Source: Actinocorallia sp. API 0066
GTDB taxonomy: Bacteria > Actinomycetota > Actinomycetes > Streptosporangiales > Streptosporangiaceae
Assembly (NCBI RefSeq): GCF_020991275.1
Contig: NZ_JAJLQY010000004.1
Coordinates: forward strand, 62,001-126,000
Direction of reading: 5' to 3'
Length of the DNA stretch: 64,000 bases
In this document: one piece after another, positions 41,526-52,215 of the stretch
Numbering within the stretch: position 1 is the stretch's first letter
How the letters are laid out: each line of letters opens with the position of its first letter
Program-made: the position numbers and the translations under genes
The notes under the pieces: model-generated
Told to the model about the DNA's origin: nothing
Database searches by the model: none
The model's input: the letters and a program-made list of their open reading frames with translations, nothing else

Positions 41526-41766
41526 CGCGCAGGGCCTCCAGAACCAGGGTTCGCATACGGGCGGGCAGACGCACGACCGACTCGTCGTCGGCGATGTGGC
41601 TGCGCGCCTCGACCTGCGCCAGGTCCCGCGCGTCGGTCACCGTCCACCCCTGGAACACCAGGTCACCGGTCCCCTCATCGACGAACACCGCGGGGCAGTG
41701 ATCTGCGCCCGCCTCCGGGTCGATCACCAGAAACGGTAGCCGCATCACAGCCTTCTGCGCGCCCAT
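41500..41766 (-). CDS. Cassette A first gene, small conserved protein
   Basis: This 88-residue protein starts MGAQKAVMRLPFLVIDPEAGADHCPAVFVDEGTGDLVFQGW and ends in a helical region with VVRLPARMRTLVLEALRDV. It reads like the small acidic proteins found with WhiJ-type regulator clusters in Streptomyces. It overlaps DUF6879 by 26 bases. The ATG is preceded by a phased TTGCGCA repeat (41768-41784), likely the operator of the cassette, with no strong ribosome site. Confidence 0.7.
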   Translation of the reverse strand: MGAQKAVMRLPFLVIDPEAGADHCPAVFVDEGTGDLVFQGWTVTDARDLAQVEARSHIADDESVVRLPARMRTLVLEALRDVGDSAVQ

Positions 41767-41767
41767 G

Positions 41768-41784
41768 TTGCGCAACCTTGCGCA
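41768..41784. promoter_or_regulatory. Tandem TTGCGCA repeat upstream of cassette A
   Basis: TTGCGCAACCTTGCGCA places two TTGCGCA copies ten bases apart directly upstream of the first cassette gene; the first also forms the palindrome TTGCGCAA. Confidence 0.6.
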
Positions 41785-41897
41785 CCCTTCGCTCTGCCCG
41801 CGCCTCCCAGCCACCCGGCGCCCATGGCAGACCCCGGCCAGAGCACCGCCAGGGTCGGGGGCTCTGGCCGGGGTGGCCGGGCTCTTGGAGAGGTGGG

Positions 41898-45536
<3,639 letters not shown>

Positions 45537-45538
45537 GC

Positions 45539-45640
45539 GCGCCCTCCCTTGGTGTCGGGAGGCGCCCTTGATCCATCGACCAGGTCGAGCGTGGCGGGCG
45601 GGTGCCGCCCGTTGCAGCGCCTCTCGGCCTGTCCGCCCGA
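45539..45640 (-). promoter_or_regulatory. Probable S-adenosylhomocysteine riboswitch in the metH leader
   Basis: Read on the minus strand, the leader contains CCGAGAGGCGCTGCAACG, a GGGCGG/CCGCCC hairpin, then GCCACGCTCGACC. The order and the conserved GCGCTGCAAC match the SAH riboswitch (RF01057), with CGAG/CTCG as closing pairs. Downstream, GCGCCTCCC (45557-45565) can pair with GGGAGGGCGC (45539-45548), which holds the metH ribosome site. Translational control, on when SAH accumulates, is therefore likely. Confidence 0.72.
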
Positions 45641-45676
45641 TCTTACCGCGTCCCGGGGGGCGTGCCGCGTCCGCTG

Positions 45677-46090
45677 TCAGGCTTCGGCCGGGGGCGGGTC
45701 GTACTCGGAGTCGGTGACGTGGCCCGCCCATTCGGTGTCCGGTTCGCCGTCCGGCGCACCGCCTTCCAGCAGGCCGAGATGCACCATGAAGTGGGTGGGA
45801 GCGGCGCCGTGCCAGTGCCACTCCCCCGGCCCGGTCCGGACGGTGTCGCCGGGCCGTAGCACGTTGATCTCCTCGCCGCGCGTCTGGACGAGCCCGATTC
45901 CGGCCAGGACGTGGAGGGTCTGGCCGCGTGTGTGCCGGTGCCAGGCGGTCCGCGCGCCGGGCGCGAACCGGACGAGGTTGGCCCGGACGAACGGCGGCCG
46001 CGCGCCCGGCGAGATCACGTCGATCCAGGCGTCGCCGGTGAACCGTTCGGCGGGCGCCTTGACGGTAGGCCCGTGCGTCAGCCGTTCCAC
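45677..46090 (-). CDS. Cupin-domain protein
   Basis: This 137-residue single cupin has motif 1 [21 protein letters not shown], where HRH and the following residues bind metal, and motif 2 [27 protein letters not shown]. This pattern is shared with small metal cupins such as mandelonitrile-lyase-like and carboxymuconolactone-associated proteins. GTG 46090 follows GGAGGGAG. It lies upstream of metH on the same strand but is separated by the riboswitch leader. The substrate is unknown. Confidence 0.85.
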   Translation of the reverse strand: MERLTHGPTVKAPAERFTGDAWIDVISPGARPPFVRANLVRFAPGARTAWHRHTRGQTLHVLAGIGLVQTRGEEINVLRPGDTVRTGPGEWHWHGAAPTHFMVHLGLLEGGAPDGEPDTEWAGHVTDSEYDPPPAEA

Positions 46091-46207
46091 GATGCTCCCT
46101 CCGCCGCTCCGGTCTCCTCGTTGTACCCGGCGGCCCGGCGAACCCGTGTGAAACCCGCGCATGTTCTCGGCAAACCCTGGCATACCAGGCGCGTCACCAA
46201 CCGGGGG

Positions 46208-46223
46208 CCTTTACCCGGTAAGG
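46208..46223. repeat. CCTTTAC...GTAAGG element (second copy)
   Basis: CCTTTACCCGGTAAGG matches the element at 4305-4320 (CCTTTACGCAGTAAGG) at 14 of 16 positions. Both copies lie downstream of minus-strand genes and can form a short hairpin. Confidence 0.4.
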
Positions 46224-46234
46224 CTGGAGACGCG

Positions 46235-46268
46235 GCGAGGCGGCACGGAACCGTCCGTGCCGCCTCGC
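46235..46268 (-). terminator. Strong terminator after lsr2
   Basis: A perfect 15-bp stem (46235-46249 with 46254-46268, GCGAGGCGGCACGGA) and a 4-base loop lie 17 bases beyond the lsr2 stop codon. Confidence 0.85.
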
Positions 46269-46284
46269 GGGGGTCGTCCCGGTG

Positions 46285-46653
46285 TCAGGCCGGTTCGGGG
46301 CGGGCGTCGGGGTGCGCGACGACAAAGGCGTCGTAGACCTCGTCGGCGATCTTGCCGCGCGCGCTCACCTCGACGCCCTGGGCGACCGCCCACGCGCGGA
46401 CGTCGGTGTTGGTGTAGCCCTGCAGGCGCGGGGCGGTGTCGGCCGACGACCGGCGGGAGCGGCCCGCCTGCTTGACCTCCGCGGCCCGCTCGACGAACGG
46501 GGCGAGGGAGGCGAGCAGGTCGGTCAGGTGCTTGTAGTTGGCGTCGCCCAGATCGATCGCGTACTTCGAGCCGCCCAGCTCGAACTCTCTCCGGGTGACG
46601 TCCTCACCGTCGTACCCGTCGATGTCGTCCACCACGATGGTCTTGGTTGCCAC
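46285..46653 (-). CDS. lsr2: Lsr2 nucleoid-associated protein
   Basis: This 122-residue protein has the Lsr2 dimerisation N-terminus (MATKTIVVDDIDGYDGEDVTRREFELGGSKYAIDL) and the C-terminal DNA-binding domain (LQGYTNTDVRAWAVAQGVEVSARGKIADEVYDAF) with the RGK-type AT-hook-like loop. Lsr2 binds AT-rich DNA, bridges it and silences acquired genes. It is monocistronic with its own terminator. An unusually AT-rich promoter region lies 1.4 kb away (48090-48150) at the accessory operon and is a plausible local target (inference). Confidence 0.96.
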   Translation of the reverse strand: MATKTIVVDDIDGYDGEDVTRREFELGGSKYAIDLGDANYKHLTDLLASLAPFVERAAEVKQAGRSRRSSADTAPRLQGYTNTDVRAWAVAQGVEVSARGKIADEVYDAFVVAHPDARPEPA

Positions 46654-46892
46654 TGTGAAGATTCACCCTTTCGCTCGTTTGTTCGCAAGCGAGCCTAGTG
46701 GCCCCCGGCCCCCGCTCGCGCCCTGACGCGCACACGGGCCACCCGGCCGCGCCCGCCGATCAACGCTGACCTTGTCGTCGAGATGCCGTCCGAGCGGGGC
46801 GGACATCGCCCGAGCAGGGTGCGCGGGTAGCGTCATGTGGCGTGGGAGTGAGGTCGGGGAACGGCTATTCTGGCCGCGGAACTAGGTACGAA

Positions 46893-46926
46893 CGAGGGCC
46901 CCGGCGGGTGATCGCCGGGGCCCTCG
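46893..46926. terminator. Bidirectional-looking terminator downstream of the DUF397 gene
   Basis: A perfect 14-bp stem CGAGGGCCCCGGCG (46893-46906 with 46913-46926) and a 6-base loop. On the plus strand it is followed by TCTTGTTT, and on the minus strand it lies 13 bases after the DUF397 stop codon. No plus-strand gene was found in 46654-46892 to use it. Confidence 0.8.
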
Positions 46927-46938
46927 TCTTGTTTGCGC

Positions 46939-47136
46939 TTACAGGTGCTTGCCCGCCTTGATGCCGCGGGCGAGGCGCGCAGCCGCTGACGGCGTGAAGA
47001 CGAGGGCGGGGTGGGCGGGGTTCTTGCTGTCGCGGACGGCGACGATACCCGGCACGCTGCCGAGCTCGACGCAGGCGCCGTTGGCCTGGGAGTGGCGGGA
47101 CTTCCGCCAGGTAACGGTGGAGAGATCGGGGGACAT
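46939..47136 (-). CDS. DUF397 family protein
   Basis: This 65-residue protein has the DUF397 signature WRKSRHSQANGACVELGSVPGIVAVRDSKNPAHPALVFTPSAAARL. It is the standard small partner of HTH/DUF5753 regulators, as in BldB/WhiJ-like gene sets, and is thought to act with or against the regulator. It lies 38 bases downstream of the HTH gene on the same strand, with its own GGCAGGTAAA-type ribosome site. Confidence 0.93.
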   Translation of the reverse strand: MSPDLSTVTWRKSRHSQANGACVELGSVPGIVAVRDSKNPAHPALVFTPSAAARLARGIKAGKHL

Positions 47137-47174
47137 GGGTTTACCTGCCTTCGGAACTAGGCTGACACAGGTGC

Positions 47175-48029
47175 TTAGCCCGCCGCCTCTGCGAGGAGCG
47201 CGCGGCTCTGGGCCGGGCGCAGCGCGTTGGCGGCGAGCAAGCGGTGTGTTCGCCGGTAGACCTCCACCTGCGCGGCGGCCTCGACGAACAGTTCACTTCC
47301 CAGTATCTCCACGTACGCGCATGGATCGTCCTCGGCGGAAGGAAAAGCTAGCACGGTGAAGCTGCTCAGCGTGCCTGGGTGAGCACCGACGCTCTGCGGG
47401 ATCACCTGGAAGACGACGTTCGGCAGGTTTGTGATCTCCAGCAGGTGCCGTAGTTGCTCACGGTGCACGCGTTCCCCGCCGACTGGTCGTCGTAGCGCCG
47501 CCTCGTCGATGATCGCCCACAGCTTGAGCGGGTCGTGCTGTCGGGTGAGGACTTCGGCCCGCGTGGCGCGCAGCTCGGCCTGGGAACGGGCACGTTCTTC
47601 GGTGAGGCCGTACGGACCGGCGACGTTGAGGGCGGTCGCGTAGTCGACGGTCTGGAACAGGCCCGGAACGACGGCGAGTTCGAACGTCTCGGCCTCCTGC
47701 GCTTCGGCTTCCAACCCGATGTACTCCGAGTACGCGTTGGGGATGACGTCGGCGTAGGGACGCCACCATCCGGCCTGTCGGCTCTGCTTGGCCAGGTCTA
47801 CGAGGTAGGCGCGTGTCTCGTCGTCCACCTCGTAGAGAGTGCACAGGTCCTCGATGTCACGCGGGCTGGGCCGCTTCCACTCGTTCCGCTCCATCCGGGC
47901 GATCTTGCCGACCGTCCAGCCCAGGCTTCTGTCGACCTGGACCGCGTGCAGCTTCCTGTCTTCGCGGATTTTGCGGAGGCGGGCGGACAGGCGACGACGC
48001 CTCAGCGTGGGGCTGAACTGTTCCGGCAC
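47175..48029 (-). CDS. HTH/DUF5753 transcriptional regulator of the accessory operon
   Basis: This 284-residue protein begins at GTG 48029 (GGGAGG six bases upstream) with VPEQFSPTLRRRRLSARLRKIREDRKLHAVQVDRSLGWTVGKIARMERNEWKRPS, an XRE helix-turn-helix. The DUF5753 domain follows (EAQEAETFELAVVPGLFQTVDYATAL, and a VVFQVIPQSVGAHPG strand). It is paired with DUF397. It is divergent from the five-gene operon starting at 48194 across an AT-rich promoter region, so it is the likely regulator of that operon. Confidence 0.9.
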   Translation of the reverse strand: MPEQFSPTLRRRRLSARLRKIREDRKLHAVQVDRSLGWTVGKIARMERNEWKRPSPRDIEDLCTLYEVDDETRAYLVDLAKQSRQAGWWRPYADVIPNAYSEYIGLEAEAQEAETFELAVVPGLFQTVDYATALNVAGPYGLTEERARSQAELRATRAEVLTRQHDPLKLWAIIDEAALRRPVGGERVHREQLRHLLEITNLPNVVFQVIPQSVGAHPGTLSSFTVLAFPSAEDDPCAYVEILGSELFVEAAAQVEVYRRTHRLLAANALRPAQSRALLAEAAG

Positions 48030-48089
48030 GCGTACCTCCCGTGTGTCCAGTGGTGCGGCGAGCCTACCGGGGTTCATGTAATCGGACAT

Positions 48090-48193
48090 CGCGAAGCAAA
48101 TATACCAAGTCGAATTTCACTATGGCTTTTTTGCTTTGGTTAGTCCATGCTGGGGCCACACCACCTGGTTCCGCGTCCGGCTGACCGGACGCC
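48090..48193. promoter_or_regulatory. AT-rich divergent promoter region with a start-proximal hairpin
   Basis: The 48095-48150 stretch is far richer in A/T than its surroundings (AAATATACCAAG, TGGCTTTTTTGCTTTGG). TATATT can serve as a -10 box toward the regulator. Immediately before the ATG at 48194, GCGTCCGG-CTGA-CCGGACGC (48173-48192) is a perfect hairpin that occupies the ribosome-binding position. Confidence 0.6.
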
Positions 48194-48523
48194 ATGACGG
48201 AAAGCGAAGACGTCATGACACCACCTGGGGAGATCGTCTTCCCTGTTGCACATGGGCCCGGAGACGGCGCAGCGGCGGTTGATCATGCGGTGATCGCTCG
48301 TCTCGACGCCGTCTACGGGATGCGCTGGCGGATCTGGTCGTCTGACGAGGGGCATCTGTACGCCTCGCTCCGTGAGGACCCGCCGAAGGTCGCGAAGGGC
48401 GCCGGGTATCACGGCCTCTACCGCACCGTGCACGCGGCGACCGCGCATGGCCTGGAAGCCGAGTTGGAGAAGCAGGCCGCCGCGATGCTCCGCGTCGAGG
48501 CGTTCGCGGCGGAGGGTCTGTGA
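48194..48523 (+). CDS. Accessory operon gene 1, small tryptophan-motif protein
   Basis: This 109-residue protein contains VYGMRWRIWSSDEGHLYASLREDPPK, the W-x-I-W ... Y-A-x-x-R pattern shared with proteins at 39863, 48523 and 60295. A helical region with HGLEAELEKQAAAML follows. No known family was recognised. The ATG at 48194 directly follows a hairpin; ATG 48215 is an alternative start. Its stop codon overlaps the next start (TGATG). It is divergent from the HTH/DUF5753 gene. Confidence 0.7.
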   Translation: MTESEDVMTPPGEIVFPVAHGPGDGAAAVDHAVIARLDAVYGMRWRIWSSDEGHLYASLREDPPKVAKGAGYHGLYRTVHAATAHGLEAELEKQAAAMLRVEAFAAEGL

Positions 48524-48858
48524 TGCCGCGGCGTGGCAGGGCGTTGCGTCAGGCGCTCGTCGATGAGCTGGAGGCCGATCGGCGGGGCCGCGCGACGGCT
48601 GCGCGGATGGATGCGGCGTTCGGCTGGTGGGTGGTGGTCTACAGCGGTCACCGCGGCACCTACACCGCTTTCCCGCGTCATGGCGTGCCGCCGTGGGGTG
48701 GTGAGCCTCCGGAGGTTGAGGAGGAGCGGGACCCGGCCGTGCTCGCCGCTCGGATGCGCGGCGTCGACGAGCGGTTGTGCCCCCGGGACCCCGTCGCGGC
48801 CTGGTCTGGCGACAGCCCGCATCTCGCACGGCAGGCGCCAGCGGCCGTGCGTCCGTGA
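48523..48858 (+). CDS. Accessory operon gene 2, small tryptophan-motif protein
   Basis: This 112-residue protein contains AAFGWWVVVYSGHRGTYTAFPRHGVPPWGGEPPE, a second version of the W-x-V ... Y-x-A-x-x-R motif, flanked by charged helices. ATG 48523 overlaps the upstream stop codon and follows GGAGGG. The C-terminus is Pro/Ala-rich. It has no signal peptide. It probably forms a pair with the product of the upstream gene. Function unknown. Confidence 0.68.
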   Translation: MPRRGRALRQALVDELEADRRGRATAARMDAAFGWWVVVYSGHRGTYTAFPRHGVPPWGGEPPEVEEERDPAVLAARMRGVDERLCPRDPVAAWSGDSPHLARQAPAAVRP

Positions 48859-48925
48859 TCGGGGTGCGGCGGCCGTGCGCGGACGGCCGTCGCGCCCGCA
48901 CTCAACGCGAGCAGGGAGGTAAGAC

Positions 48926-50044
48926 GTGATCGGTCTGGACGACTTGCGAGAACCGCTTGACCTGGCGATCCACAGCTCGGCGGGACGGCTGTGGCCGGGC
49001 GCGGGGGTGGAGATGGGCGAGCTGGCCCCGAGCGTGACGAGTTACGTGCGGCCCGTCCGGGTGACGGGGTTGGCGCCGATGTACGCGAAGGTGTCGGTGC
49101 TGGGTTCGTCCCTCGTGTCGGTGCTGCGGGGCGTGCATGGCGACGCGGTGCGGGTGGCGGCCGCTCTCCCGGTGTATCTGGCGGAAGCGGACTGTCTGGT
49201 GGCGCGGGAGGCGGCCCAGTTGCGGGCGCTGGCGCGTGTCGGCGTGCCGGTGTGCGAGGTCGCGGGCCAGGCGGGCGGCGTCCTGTTCACTCGCGCGGTC
49301 GACGGCCCTACCCTGGCCGACCTGGTCGAGGTGTCCCCGGACGCGGCGGGGGATCGCCTGCTGGCCGTGACGGCCGAGCTGTCCAGGCTTCCCCGCGTGG
49401 CCTCCGCGCTGGGGCCGGTGGCGATCCCGGAGCGGGACATCGTCGCGATCTTCGCGCGGAAGTTCGATCGGGGCGGGGCGCGGGAGTATCTGGCGGCGAC
49501 CGGGCACGGGGCGGTGCTGGAGCCGGTAGTGGCGCAACTCGTCGCCCTGCGCGGGGTCCTGTACGAGGAGCCTCGGGTGCTGCAGTACGGCGACCTCAAG
49601 CCGGAGCACGTGTTCTTCCCGCACGGTTTCGCCGCGCGGCCGGTGTTCGTCGACCCGGGAGTGATGGCGGCGCACCCGTGGAGCGACCTCGCGCGGCTGA
49701 CCTCGCGGATCGGTCTCCTGGCGATGGCCGGACGGGCGCCGGCCCGGGTGCGGGGTGTGATGGTGGACGAGCTCGTCGCGCACCTGCACAGCTTCGGGCC
49801 CAGCGACAGCGACGGGGTGCGGGACCTGGTGCTGCTGTGGCTGATGGACACGGTCAACATCCTCACCACCTACTGCACCGCCCCCGAGGGCCTGCCCGTC
49901 GGGCGGCACGCCGTCGAGGTGCGCGCGGCCGCGGAGGTGGTGTGCGGCTTCCTGGCCGAGGCGACCGCTGAGCTGCCGGTGCGGCAGCAGTCACGCGTCC
50001 TGTTCGCGCGGGTGGTCGCGGCGCTTGCCGGGGCGGCGCGGTGA
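48926..50044 (+). CDS. Accessory operon gene 3, kinase/phosphotransferase-fold protein
   Basis: This 372-residue protein has a kinase-like order. MYAKVSVLGSSLVSVLRG near 50 is a candidate ATP-binding strand with Lys. CLVAREAAQLRALARVGVPVCEV (about 90-112) resembles the alphaC region, LFTRAVDGPTLADL the hinge. The catalytic loop-like YGDLKPEHVFFPHGF is near 218, followed by VFVDPGVMAAHPWSDLARL in place of DFG/DFD. The HxD histidine is replaced by Gly, as in several APH-like proteins. The substrate is unknown. GTG 48926 follows GGGAGG. Its end overlaps the next gene (GTGA). Confidence 0.7.
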   Translation: MIGLDDLREPLDLAIHSSAGRLWPGAGVEMGELAPSVTSYVRPVRVTGLAPMYAKVSVLGSSLVSVLRGVHGDAVRVAAALPVYLAEADCLVAREAAQLRALARVGVPVCEVAGQAGGVLFTRAVDGPTLADLVEVSPDAAGDRLLAVTAELSRLPRVASALGPVAIPERDIVAIFARKFDRGGAREYLAATGHGAVLEPVVAQLVALRGVLYEEPRVLQYGDLKPEHVFFPHGFAARPVFVDPGVMAAHPWSDLARLTSRIGLLAMAGRAPARVRGVMVDELVAHLHSFGPSDSDGVRDLVLLWLMDTVNILTTYCTAPEGLPVGRHAVEVRAAAEVVCGFLAEATAELPVRQQSRVLFARVVAALAGAAR

Positions 50045-50937
50045 CCGGGGCGCGGGTGGGCATCATCGGCGCGGGCGCCGTCGGGCAAACGGTCGCGGCG
50101 CTGCTGGCTGCCGCCGACTGGTGCGAGCGGTTGCAGATCGCTTCGGGATCGGCGGCATCGGCGGGGGCGCTCGTCGCGGACGTGGAGGACATGCTGTTCC
50201 AGACGGGCAACCCCACCCTGGTCCAGGCCGTGCCGGTCGAGGAGATGCGGGCGGCCGACGCCGTCGTGGTCTGCCCGCGCGCGCCGTTCGCGAACGGCGC
50301 GACGGTCGACGTGCGGATGGCGGGCATCCACGCGAACGCGCCGGTGATCGTCGCGCTGGGCCGCGCCCTGGCCGACTACAGCGGTGTCGTCGTCGTCGTG
50401 ACGAATCCCGTCGATGTGATGGCGGCGCTGTTCGCGCGGGCGTCCGGCGCGCCGACCGTGTTCGGGGTCGGCGCGGCCACCGACACCGCGCGTTACCGTG
50501 GGGCGCTCGCGCGGCACCTGGGCGTGTCCGTGCCCGAGGTGAGCGGGCGTGTGATCGGTGAGCACGGGGACGGCGCCGTGGTCTGCGCCCACGCCACCCG
50601 CGTCCGCGGGCAGCCGGTGCAGGTGCCGGTCGAGGAGATCCGGGCCGAGTTGCGCGCGCGGCCGGGCCGGATCAGCGCCGGGATCGGCCGGACCCGCATC
50701 GGCCCCGCCGGAGCCGTCCTGCTGGCCCTGCGCGCCGCGCTCGGCCTCCACGACACCGTCATCGAGCTGTCGGTGCCCGCCGAAGGGGTCGGCGTGCCCG
50801 TCAAGTTCAGCGGCGGCGTCCCGACCGTCCTCCCGGTGGATCTCGCGCCGGAAGAAATACGCGCGCTCGCCATCTCGCGGGCGCGCCAGCGCCGCCTCGT
50901 CGGCGAACTGTCCCATCTCCTGGAAGGAACCCCATGA
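50041..50937 (+). CDS. Accessory operon gene 4, lactate/malate-dehydrogenase-like enzyme
   Basis: This 298-residue protein has the LDH/MDH fold: RVGIIGAGAVGQTVAALL (NAD loop, about 5-22), VVVVVTNPVDVM near 120, the Asp-Arg pair in TDTARYRGAL near 150, and the catalytic His in IGEHGDGAV near 175. The substrate-specificity loop (CPRAPFANGATVDVR) differs from both LDH and MDH, which have conserved Arg residues, so an unusual 2-hydroxy acid is likely. It overlaps both neighbours by four bases, so it is made in step with the kinase-fold and HprK-like proteins. Confidence 0.8.
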   Translation: MTGARVGIIGAGAVGQTVAALLAAADWCERLQIASGSAASAGALVADVEDMLFQTGNPTLVQAVPVEEMRAADAVVVCPRAPFANGATVDVRMAGIHANAPVIVALGRALADYSGVVVVVTNPVDVMAALFARASGAPTVFGVGAATDTARYRGALARHLGVSVPEVSGRVIGEHGDGAVVCAHATRVRGQPVQVPVEEIRAELRARPGRISAGIGRTRIGPAGAVLLALRAALGLHDTVIELSVPAEGVGVPVKFSGGVPTVLPVDLAPEEIRALAISRARQRRLVGELSHLLEGTP

Positions 50938-52031
50938 CCCACACCGCCCACATCAGCGCCGCCGGGTACAGCGTCACGGTCTCCGCCACGACCTCGGCCG
51001 TCACGCAGTGGTGCCTGCGGTACTTCGGCGACTGGTGGACGGCGACCTCCGGCGCCCACACCATCGAACGGCTGATCAACGCGAACGTGAACGCCTCCCT
51101 CGCCCAGGGCGCGGTCGACTACGTCCAGGCCATCGCGACGGACGAGGTGGAGTACGCCGCCGCGCCGATGGTCTACGCCCGCGACCCCGAAGGCGTGGTA
51201 CACGCGGCCCAGGGCGGCACCGCCTACCGGTACGTGCCGGCCAGCGGCGGCCTGCGACTCATCGGCGCGGACGCCGTCGAGGTCGCGACGGCCACCGCGC
51301 GGCTCGCGCGCGAGATGCTGCGCGGGCGACTCGTGGACGACGGGTGGCTGATCCTGCACGCCTCGGCCGCGGTCGGCCCCGGCGGGCAGACCGTGCTGGC
51401 GCTCGGCGACAAAGGCGCCGGGAAGACCACGACCGCGCTCCTGCTCGCCTCCCTGCCCGGATGGTCGCTCCTGGCGAACGACCGCGTGTTCGTCCGCCTC
51501 GACGGCGAAGGGGGGGTGGACGTGCTGCCGTGGCCGTCAGCGGCCGCGATCGGGTTCGGGCTCCTGGAGGCGTGCGGCTGGTACGAACCGGTCCGCGCGA
51601 GGCTGCGGGACGGCCTGGAGATGCACCCGACACAGAAGCGGCAGGTGACCGACGCGCTCCTGGCCGGGGACCGGACGCCCCTGCGCAAGCCCAACGGGCA
51701 CGAGCTCAAGCCGCAGTTCTGGCCCGACCAGCTCCGCGACTGGCTCGGCCTGCCACTGGCCCGCCACGGCACCGCCACCCACGTCCTGTTCCCCCAGATC
51801 CAGCCGGACGCCTCCCCCGGCGGGCTCAGCGCCCCCCGCGACATCACCGCGGCGGACATGTTCACACCCGCCCAGGACGACCGCTACCCCGACATCTTCG
51901 GGATCGCCCCGGTCACCCCCGATCCCACCGACGCCGTGCTGGCGCACCTCAAGAAACTGCCCCGCTTCGGAGTCCTACTCGAGCGCGAGGTGGACGCCAA
52001 CCGGGCGTTCCTGTCGCACCTGACCCTCTGA
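50934..52031 (+). CDS. Accessory operon gene 5, HprK-like P-loop protein
   Basis: This 365-residue protein has the HprK/HPr-kinase-like P-loop LALGDKGAGKTTTALLLASL near 155-175, preceded by GWLILHASAAVGPGGQ and followed by LLANDRVFVRLDG, the HprK-type Asp strand. The N-terminal 130 residues are unrecognised. It lacks the HprK signature for HPr-Ser phosphorylation, and no HPr is nearby. Relatives with this reduced domain modify serines in some RiPP peptides or act in other small-molecule pathways. It is the last gene, with ATGA coupling and GGAAGGA upstream. Confidence 0.75.
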   Translation: MTHTAHISAAGYSVTVSATTSAVTQWCLRYFGDWWTATSGAHTIERLINANVNASLAQGAVDYVQAIATDEVEYAAAPMVYARDPEGVVHAAQGGTAYRYVPASGGLRLIGADAVEVATATARLAREMLRGRLVDDGWLILHASAAVGPGGQTVLALGDKGAGKTTTALLLASLPGWSLLANDRVFVRLDGEGGVDVLPWPSAAAIGFGLLEACGWYEPVRARLRDGLEMHPTQKRQVTDALLAGDRTPLRKPNGHELKPQFWPDQLRDWLGLPLARHGTATHVLFPQIQPDASPGGLSAPRDITAADMFTPAQDDRYPDIFGIAPVTPDPTDAVLAHLKKLPRFGVLLEREVDANRAFLSHLTL

Positions 52032-52049
52032 CGGCACGCCCCTTCGACC

Positions 52050-52083
52050 GGCGCGGCGGCCCGCTCCATCGGGCCGCCGCGCC
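52050..52083 (+). terminator. Terminator of the five-gene accessory operon
   Basis: A perfect 14-bp stem GGCGCGGCGGCCCG (52050-52063 with 52070-52083) and a 6-base loop begin 18 bases after the HprK-like stop codon. Confidence 0.88.
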
Positions 52084-52110
52084 ACCCCGAAGATCAGGGC
52101 GGACCGTGCG

Positions 52111-52200
52111 GTGACGGTGCTGCGGGTGGTCACGGCGGGGGATCCGGTGTTCACCCGCCCGGTCGGGCCTGAGGCGGTGCAGGGCGTCCAGGTCGGCGCA
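52111..52200 (+). pseudogene. Possible peptide deformylase N-terminal fragment
   Basis: A GTG frame at 52111 reads TVLRVVTAGDPVFTRPV, very like the first residues of peptide deformylases (IVTAGDPVLRxPA). It then loses similarity and runs antisense into the acyl-CoA synthetase gene. No catalytic GxGxAAxQ or HExxH motif follows. It may be a truncated remnant at the junction of the accessory operon with the flanking gene; the match is short. Confidence 0.3.
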
Positions 52201-52215
52201 CCACGGCCCAGGTCG

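Noticed and set aside
46654-46892. Possible tRNA or small RNA ahead of the strong hairpin at 46893
   Set aside because: No cloverleaf or CCA-type end was found, and the hairpin is explained as the terminator of the DUF397 gene.
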